Below are positions 22,401 to 25,749 of a DNA stretch of 25,749 nt, one piece after another. Source of the stretch: Gemmatimonadota bacterium (GTDB lineage Bacteria; Latescibacterota; UBA2968; UBA8231); contig JAPPEF010000158.1 in assembly GCA_028875335.1 (NCBI GenBank), forward strand, positions 1 to 25,749. The letters are read 5' to 3'. Below the pieces are notes generated by a model. The model was not told where the DNA came from, did no database searches, and worked only from the letters and a program-made list of their open reading frames with translations. The position numbers were made by a program, and so were the translations under genes. Numbering within the stretch: position 1 is the stretch's first letter; each line of letters begins with the position of its first letter.

Positions 22401-23677
22401 GCCCGCCTGCTAGCCAGCACCCTGTTTGGGCAAGTATCCAGCGCGTCGCTCGCGGGTCAACTGATGTTACCTACACAACGCCGCGCCGATGGGATGGCCC
22501 GACTGGCGCAGACGGCTTGGCAGGCAGCTTTGAGCGCATTCTCTTTCAAGCCGCGACAAGCGCGCCCGCCGCGCCGCCCAACGGCTCACTTGCCAATGCC
22601 GATGATGCGCCCGCCGCGCCTTCCAGCTGGTCTGCTACCCCGCCTGACACAAACGAATCCGTTTACGCCACTGTGCAACGCGTCGCTCGCGGCTCTACCA
22701 CCGTTACCTATACCGACCCTACTCGATGGGATGGTCCGACTGGCGCGCGCGGGTTAGACGGCGGCTTCGGACTAGAACTGATTGGAGCAACAGCTAGCAG
22801 CTTTACAATCGGTACGCAGTGGACGGACACTGGCATTGCTATTCCAGCCAGCGCGCAAGCTGGTGAAATTTGGGCAATCAAGGTCAACGAATCACTGATG
22901 TTTTTCCCGCCCGACAAGTTGTACGCCCTAGGGACGAGTGGCGGCGCGCTCAATATCGCGGTTGCCAATGCCAGTTTTGTGGGCGGGTCAGCGGACAGAT
23001 ACCTACTTATACATCAATTGTCTGATGTCTTTGAGCGTATCACAGGCAATAGATTTTACTTGAGCATGACTGGCGGCGGGGTTGTCAACGGGTTAAATAC
23101 CGTTGGCGGCAACATATTGATTGTAGGGACAACCAGCAGCCGTACCACTGGCATTACCTTTTATCGCGTCAAGGGATTTTCTAGCGGGCGCGATGCGCAC
23201 CTTGGATCATCGGATGTGTCCGCAGGGACTGCCAACACGGGCATTGTAGACGGGCGAGGACCATTTACTGTGCCTGCCAGCGGCGATTCGACCGAGCGCA
23301 TTATCAACTTTGTCCAGCACCCTGATAAGACGCCGGCGGGCATGGAGATTTATGCCAGCGGCGCGAATAAGGGCAAGTTCCTGTTGCCACCAGGCAAGTG
23401 GCTGGTCTGTGTAGGCTTGCAATTGCAATCCAGCATTATGGACAGCGAGGTCAGCGGCGTTCTAGGTATTTACTACGATGACAACTTGCGCCACCCGCAG
23501 ACCATAAAGATGAGCCGCCCCGAGAACGCCCACCGCTATGAAGGCGCAGTCAGCGTTAGCGGCGGGGTCGTATCAGACGGTAGCAAGCTAGCCTGGATAG
23601 GCTTGTCGCTTGATACGGCGGACGCAAGCAATCAGATAACCCTACTAGCCGGACACGCGCATATATTTGAGCAATGA
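19478..23677 (+). CDS. Giant tail tip / fibre protein with 13 tandem repeats
   Basis: 1399 residues, ATGA overlap with the Dit gene and AGGAGAG just upstream. Residues 1-101 are a short N-terminal attachment region. Residues about 102 to 1096 contain thirteen repeats of 71-82 residues, each GSFERILF, a Pro/Ala stretch with TPAVPxxWS and PP, PIWASIQRVARGS, VTYTxPRRWDG, and a short Gly-X-Y-like joint (GLDGPAG, GPTGPSG, GADGEDGEDG). The final about 300 residues (from GLELIGATASSFTIG) form a beta-rich head domain, the likely receptor-binding part. This layout fits an extended trimeric fibre with beta modules joined by collagen-like hinges. No intramolecular chaperone or enzyme motif is evident. 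Confidence 0.85.
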   Translation: MSSEAKANRRVRANFAVQGETIEDGDDIYAAQVTTPLGDAQTLIREGMASVSEIDTHNKHLQDALVGAAGEITITKLNSSGNEQLQIGINSTYSDNYPGPAGSYERTLFQSGVAAPSAPSAGTVAAGAIPAVPADWSIEPPVTNEPIWVTIQRVARDATEITYTTPRRWNGPRGAAGSFERILFRAADSAPSALDSSSLAAADDTPGVPTSWSIAPPSGNTPIWSTIQRVARDSTTVTYTAPRRWDGLDGPAGSYERVLFKSGTEPAAPTMPNALSHSHDNPTVPDGWSGTPSGDPIWASVQRVARGATAITYTTPTRWDGLDGLAGSYERILFQAAATVPAAPSASVLSDPDAAPAVPASWSADPPSTGMSIWATIQRVARGSKDVTYTTPRRWNGLTGSFERILFQAAATVPAAPSGNILSDPDATPAVPASWSADPPSTGMPIWATIQRVARDSKSVTYTTPRRWDGPAGSYERTVYRALTSAPATPSAPASVANADATPAVPTDWSDTPPTGNTPIWASVQRIDRNSLNVTYTAPRRWDGLDGPSGNFERTIFIASATSPTAPSAPSTVVVDDNPALPGNWLDAPPTSQHPVWASIQRVARGATTVTYTAPSRWNGAAGSFERAIFQARATAPSAPSAETLASESDSPTVPSGWAATPPTSANPIWSSVQRVGRGSLAVSYTTPRRWNGLRGAAGSYERTLYRAAENKPDAPAAETLSATDATPAVPDNWADAPPSTDLPIWASVQRVERDSADVTYTDPARWDGPTGPSGGLAGSYERHLYQSAASQPDDLSNDSIANPDDTPSLPADWSLEPPTDDEAIWATIQRVARGSTTVTYTSPRRWSGLDGKAGSFERILFRAANSEPATPSEPSSIDDPADTPLAPANWNTNPPIGTLPIWASIQRVARGGTDVTYTAPVRWSGADGEDGEDGLAGSFERSLYRAQAAQPAAPANSTVATDSTPAVPSNWRTSPPASQHPVWASIQRVARGSTDVTYTTPRRWDGPTGADGLAGSFERILFQAATSAPAAPPNGSLANADDAPAAPSSWSATPPDTNESVYATVQRVARGSTTVTYTDPTRWDGPTGARGLDGGFGLELIGATASSFTIGTQWTDTGIAIPASAQAGEIWAIKVNESLMFFPPDKLYALGTSGGALNIAVANASFVGGSADRYLLIHQLSDVFERITGNRFYLSMTGGGVVNGLNTVGGNILIVGTTSSRTTGITFYRVKGFSSGRDAHLGSSDVSAGTANTGIVDGRGPFTVPASGDSTERIINFVQHPDKTPAGMEIYASGANKGKFLLPPGKWLVCVGLQLQSSIMDSEVSGVLGIYYDDNLRHPQTIKMSRPENAHRYEGAVSVSGGVVSDGSKLAWIGLSLDTADASNQITLLAGHAHIFEQ
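19781..22765 (+). repeat. Thirteen tandem about 220-240-bp repeats in the fibre gene
   Basis: The array spans almost 3 kb in frame. Copies 4 (20456-20674) and 5 (20675-20893) are both exactly 219 bp and identical over long stretches, whereas most other pairs share mainly the protein pattern. This marks copies 4 and 5 as a recent duplication. Copies 9 and 11 carry longer Gly-rich joints. Confidence 0.92.
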
Positions 23678-23685
23678 GGTAAACC

Positions 23686-24852
23686 ATGCCAGCATCATTT
23701 TCGCTTAGTCAGCGATTTGAAACCGTCTTGATTAACGGCGCGGGCGGCGCATTGCCTAGAACTGTGTACGCGGCAACTAGCGACGGTACCTATATCAACA
23801 TAGACTTGCGCGGCGCGCGCTTGCCCGATGATCAACAGCAGCGCGACGACCTTGCGCAGCTACAAGCGATTTATGCCAGCGCAGACGGCTTTCGCAATAG
23901 CGCGGGACAGCCTATTGATATCAAGCTATCTGATACGCTTATTGCCAATGACATTGCAGACCTTGAACGGTACGGCGCATTTAATCCCTTGTCCGCTGGA
24001 AGTATTGAGCGCTATCAGTCAATGTTGCGACGGCTAGACGGCGCAGTTGCGCAGGGCGGCTCTCCAGTGATACGCCATGCCAATTGGACCGGCGATAAGC
24101 GGATAACGGACGAGGTCACCCACCAGCAGGGCAGACTAGCTACAACTGGCTACCCGAGTGGCGGACAATTGAGCTACGAGTACATTCGCTTGTCCAATAC
24201 TGATTACAATTCTGCGCAGGTTCGGGTTGAATCACAGATCGCGCCCAACGATTGCCTGTGGCAGGCACTCGTGTCCAATACCGACCAGGCGCAGTGGGGC
24301 TGGTTTATGGGCATAGCGACTACCTTTCGCGGCTGGCAAGCCTACCCCTGGTCGTCTTATGTAGGCGGCATAGTTATCCGTTTTGACTGGAATGGTCATG
24401 TTATCATGCTGCACGCCGGGCAAACAGACGGCGGCGAATCTAATGAACCTGGCATTGCTAGCTATGCTATCCCTAGGCAAGCTGGATGGTGGCAGATCAG
24501 CGCTGGAGCGCGCGCCTTGACCGACGCGGACTCGACTAGCGCGCGCTATCGCAATGCCGCCTTTCGCCTTGACAATCGCGTTACCGGGCGCAAATACGGC
24601 TTTGCGCTGGAGTGCTTCGGGCACTTCCTGGATGTGATACAGGATGGTCAGCATATCGCGCGCTGGACGTGGACACAGCAGTACAACCCGTTTCGCGCCG
24701 GGCGCGAACGAGGTAGAAGCTATGTCATTCGTGGCAATGGTGGCAATGCCTGGCGCAAAGGGGGCATTCTGCGGACGCCAGACACGCGCTTGTATGCCTA
24801 TAGCTTGTCAACAGGGCGCAATAGCGCGGTTGCGCCCGGCTACTTCATTTGA
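23686..24852 (+). CDS. Minor tail / fibre-associated protein
   Basis: 388 residues, with GAGGT overlapping the stop of the fibre gene just before ATG 23686. The first about 130 residues contain helices (LPDDQQQRDDLAQLQAIYASADG, GSIERYQSMLRRLDGAVAQGG) that could be an attachment or chaperone-like part; the remainder is Trp/Tyr-rich and beta-prone (QWGWFMGIATTFRGWQAYPW, GIVIRFDWNGHVIMLHAGQ, KYGFALECFGHFLDVIQDGQHIARW), like a jelly-roll carbohydrate-binding module. A tail tip or receptor-binding role is inferred from position after the fibre. No lysin catalytic motif is visible. It is the last gene of the late operon before a repeated promoter module. Confidence 0.65.
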   Translation: MPASFSLSQRFETVLINGAGGALPRTVYAATSDGTYINIDLRGARLPDDQQQRDDLAQLQAIYASADGFRNSAGQPIDIKLSDTLIANDIADLERYGAFNPLSAGSIERYQSMLRRLDGAVAQGGSPVIRHANWTGDKRITDEVTHQQGRLATTGYPSGGQLSYEYIRLSNTDYNSAQVRVESQIAPNDCLWQALVSNTDQAQWGWFMGIATTFRGWQAYPWSSYVGGIVIRFDWNGHVIMLHAGQTDGGESNEPGIASYAIPRQAGWWQISAGARALTDADSTSARYRNAAFRLDNRVTGRKYGFALECFGHFLDVIQDGQHIARWTWTQQYNPFRAGRERGRSYVIRGNGGNAWRKGGILRTPDTRLYAYSLSTGRNSAVAPGYFI

Positions 24853-24856
24853 GCAC

Positions 24857-24920
24857 CACGATCCAATTTTCAAAATTGCCCAAATTGCTCCTTGACAACC
24901 TAGAAGTGTTATGTTACTAT
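24857..24920 (+). promoter_or_regulatory. Repeated promoter module, copy 2
   Basis: TTGACA 24892-24897, 17 bp, TACTAT 24915-24920 with TG-T before it. Upstream CAATTTTCAAAATTG is a perfect 7-1-7 palindrome, followed by a further CAAATTG half site. It begins only 4 bp after the stop of the tail gene and drives the gene at 24947. Confidence 0.9.
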
Positions 24921-24946
24921 GTAAGCATAGTCAAAGGGGGAGTGTC

Positions 24947-25192
24947 ATGAATAACAATCTGCAAGCAATAATCCGTACAGCACATATCAGCTTGGCAAGG
25001 GCAATGGACGGCGACCAGAATGCGTTTGTTGCAGCTCGGTTCAACTTGGACCTTGCGCTTGAAAGCTTGAGCGATGATAAAGAGGAGCGCAAAGCGCAAC
25101 GGATTGCGCAAGTCGCTGACGAGGAGATTGATGAAGGCAGGCTTGGAGTCGCACTTGTGTATTTGAAGCGCGCCGATCACTGGCTGGAGTAA
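24947..25192 (+). CDS. Small helical protein of a moron-like unit, paralogue 1
   Basis: 81 residues from ATG 24947, with AAAGGGGG about 6 bp upstream. The frame stays open upstream to 24911 but that would run through the -10 box and is rejected. The product is a soluble helical protein, with MNNNLQAIIRTAHISLARAMDGDQ, two further helices, and the ending YLKRADHWLE; no Cys, membrane or DNA-binding signature. About three quarters of its residues match the gene at 25354. Own promoter and a double terminator make it an independent unit. The fold resembles a short TPR-like helical hairpin, but that is only an impression. Confidence 0.7.
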   Translation: MNNNLQAIIRTAHISLARAMDGDQNAFVAARFNLDLALESLSDDKEERKAQRIAQVADEEIDEGRLGVALVYLKRADHWLE

Positions 25193-25195
25193 AAG

Positions 25196-25250
25196 CAACC
25201 CCGCCACTGGCGGGGTTGTTGCACAAACCCCGCCACTGGCGGGGTTTTTT
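25196..25250 (+). terminator. Two tandem terminator hairpins of the same sequence
   Basis: Hairpin 1: CAACCCCGCC (25196-25205) with GGCGGGGTTG (25209-25218). Hairpin 2: AAACCCCGCC (25225-25234) with GGCGGGGTTT (25238-25247), then six T (25245-25250). The two share a 9-bp stem core and the ACT loop; only the second has a T-run, so it is the effective terminator and the first is probably a duplicated relic or a backup. Confidence 0.9.
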
Positions 25251-25263
25251 GTTGCGACCCGCC

Positions 25264-25327
25264 CACGATCCAATTTTCAAAATTGCTCAAATTGCTCCTT
25301 GACAACCTAGAAGTGTTATGTTACTAT
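25264..25327 (+). promoter_or_regulatory. Repeated promoter module, copy 3
   Basis: TTGACA 25299-25304, 17 bp, TACTAT 25322-25327 with TG-T before it. Nearly identical to copy 2, including the perfect 7-1-7 palindrome CAATTTT-C-AAAATTG and the leader with AAAGGGGGAG. Drives the gene at 25354. Confidence 0.9.
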
Positions 25328-25353
25328 GTAGGCATAGTCAAAGGGGGAGTGTC

Positions 25354-25599
25354 ATGAATAACAATCTGCAGGCAACAATTCGTACAGCACATATCAGCTT
25401 GCAAAGGGCAATGGACGGCGACCAGGATGCGCTTATCGCGGCTCGGTTCAGCTTGACGCTTGCGCTTGAAATTGCGACCGATGATGAAGGGGAGCGCAAC
25501 GCGCAACGAGTTGCGCAAGTCGCTGCTAGCGATATTGATGACGGCAGGCTTGGGGCCGCACTTATGTATTTGAAGCGCGCCGATCACTGGCTGGAGTAA
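25354..25599 (+). CDS. Small helical protein of a moron-like unit, paralogue 2
   Basis: 81 residues, same length and start context as the gene at 24947. The first 24 or so residues and the last 20 are almost unchanged (MNNNLQATIRTAHISLQRAM, ALMYLKRADHWLE), with more differences in the middle (ALEIATDDEGERNAQ against ALESLSDDKEERKAQ). Sequence differences include many amino-acid changes, so both copies appear to be kept as functional variants. Followed by its own terminator and by another promoter copy, which suggests the series continues beyond the window. Confidence 0.7.
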   Translation: MNNNLQATIRTAHISLQRAMDGDQDALIAARFSLTLALEIATDDEGERNAQRVAQVAASDIDDGRLGAALMYLKRADHWLE

Positions 25600-25649
25600 A
25601 AGACCAGCCGCAGGTCTTTACACAAACCCCGCCAGTGGCGGGGTTTTTT
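25599..25649 (+). terminator. Hairpin plus rho-independent terminator
   Basis: AAAGACC (25599-25605) pairs with GGTCTTT (25613-25619); then AAACCCCGCC (25624-25633) pairs with GGCGGGGTTT (25637-25646) and a six-T run (25644-25649). The second hairpin is the same as the terminator at 25225, with loop AGT instead of ACT. A further small hairpin GGGGC-GCAA-GCCCC follows at 25667-25680. Confidence 0.9.
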
Positions 25650-25684
25650 GTTGTGCCCGCCGCAGCGGGGCGCAAGCCCCGACC

Positions 25685-25747
25685 CACGATCCAATTTCAA
25701 AATTGCTCAAATTGCTACTTGACAACCTAGAAGTGCTATGATACAAT
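25685..25747 (+). promoter_or_regulatory. Repeated promoter module, copy 4, cut by the window end
   Basis: TTGACA 25719-25724, 17 bp, TACAAT 25742-25747 with TG-A before it, two bases before the window ends. The -10 and the one-base-shorter palindrome (CAATTTCAAAATTG) match copy 1 at 8374 rather than copies 2 and 3, so the downstream gene may belong to the other subfamily. Confidence 0.88.
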
Positions 25748-25749
25748 GC

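Noticed and set aside
19781..22765. CRISPR or satellite-like DNA repeats
   Set aside because: The repeats are in-frame protein modules of 71-82 residues with conserved amino acids and variable third bases.
1..25749. tRNA or rRNA genes
   Set aside because: No cloverleaf-like sequence with a GTTCRA-type arm and no rRNA segment was noticed by eye; the gaps between genes are short and explained by promoters, terminators and repeats.

Overview
The window is a contiguous late (virion morphogenesis) region of a tailed dsDNA bacteriophage or prophage of siphovirus type (Caudoviricetes). All credible genes are on the + strand, in the classical order: portal, minor head protein, scaffold, capsid decoration, major capsid, head-tail connectors, tail tube, frameshifted tail-assembly chaperones, a 1491-residue tape measure, distal tail protein and a giant repetitive tip/fibre. 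Terminase, lysis, replication and integrase genes are not in the window. The host cannot be named. Sigma70-like promoters (TTGACA, 17 bp, TACAAT or TACTAT) and strong GGAGG ribosome binding sites point to an ordinary bacterial host. Codon use is moderately GC-rich, with TTG favoured for leucine and a striking number of CTAG tetranucleotides.

Layout. 1-214: noncoding, with two tandem covarying hairpins and, at the very edge, part of a leftward copy of the window's repeated promoter box. 215-2451: portal, then four tightly overlapping small genes (an exported Cys-rich protein, a very basic protein, two zinc-ribbon miniproteins). 2411-4831: an 806-residue fusion of a Mu gpF-like head protein, a HipA-like kinase fold and a C-terminal R-S-E mono-ADP-ribosyltransferase. 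4821-6023: two unknown small genes and the scaffold. 6024-6245: a 23-bp perfect inverted repeat enclosing (CG)11, with operator-like symmetry in each arm. 6246-7956: two tandem paralogous beta-class DNA methyltransferases that share their ends but have different central target-recognition regions. 7953-9009: two small moron-like units, each with its own promoter and the second promoter lying just after the first unit's terminator. 8993-14055: capsid, connector and tail genes, ending in a canonical A_AAT_TTT -1 frameshift site. 14057-24852: tape measure with two separate tandem-repeat arrays, Dit-like protein, a 1399-residue fibre with 13 repeats, and a minor tail protein. 24853-25749: two near-identical promoter-gene-terminator modules and the promoter of a third cut by the window end.

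How it works together. The structural genes form long translationally coupled operons (ATGA, TTGA and TAATG overlaps). Interleaved at three places are self-contained units using one repeated promoter module with an AT-rich palindromic upstream element, which should let them be expressed independently of the late operon. The methyltransferases, the ADP-ribosyltransferase head fusion and these small units are the accessory, probably host-directed, part of the region.
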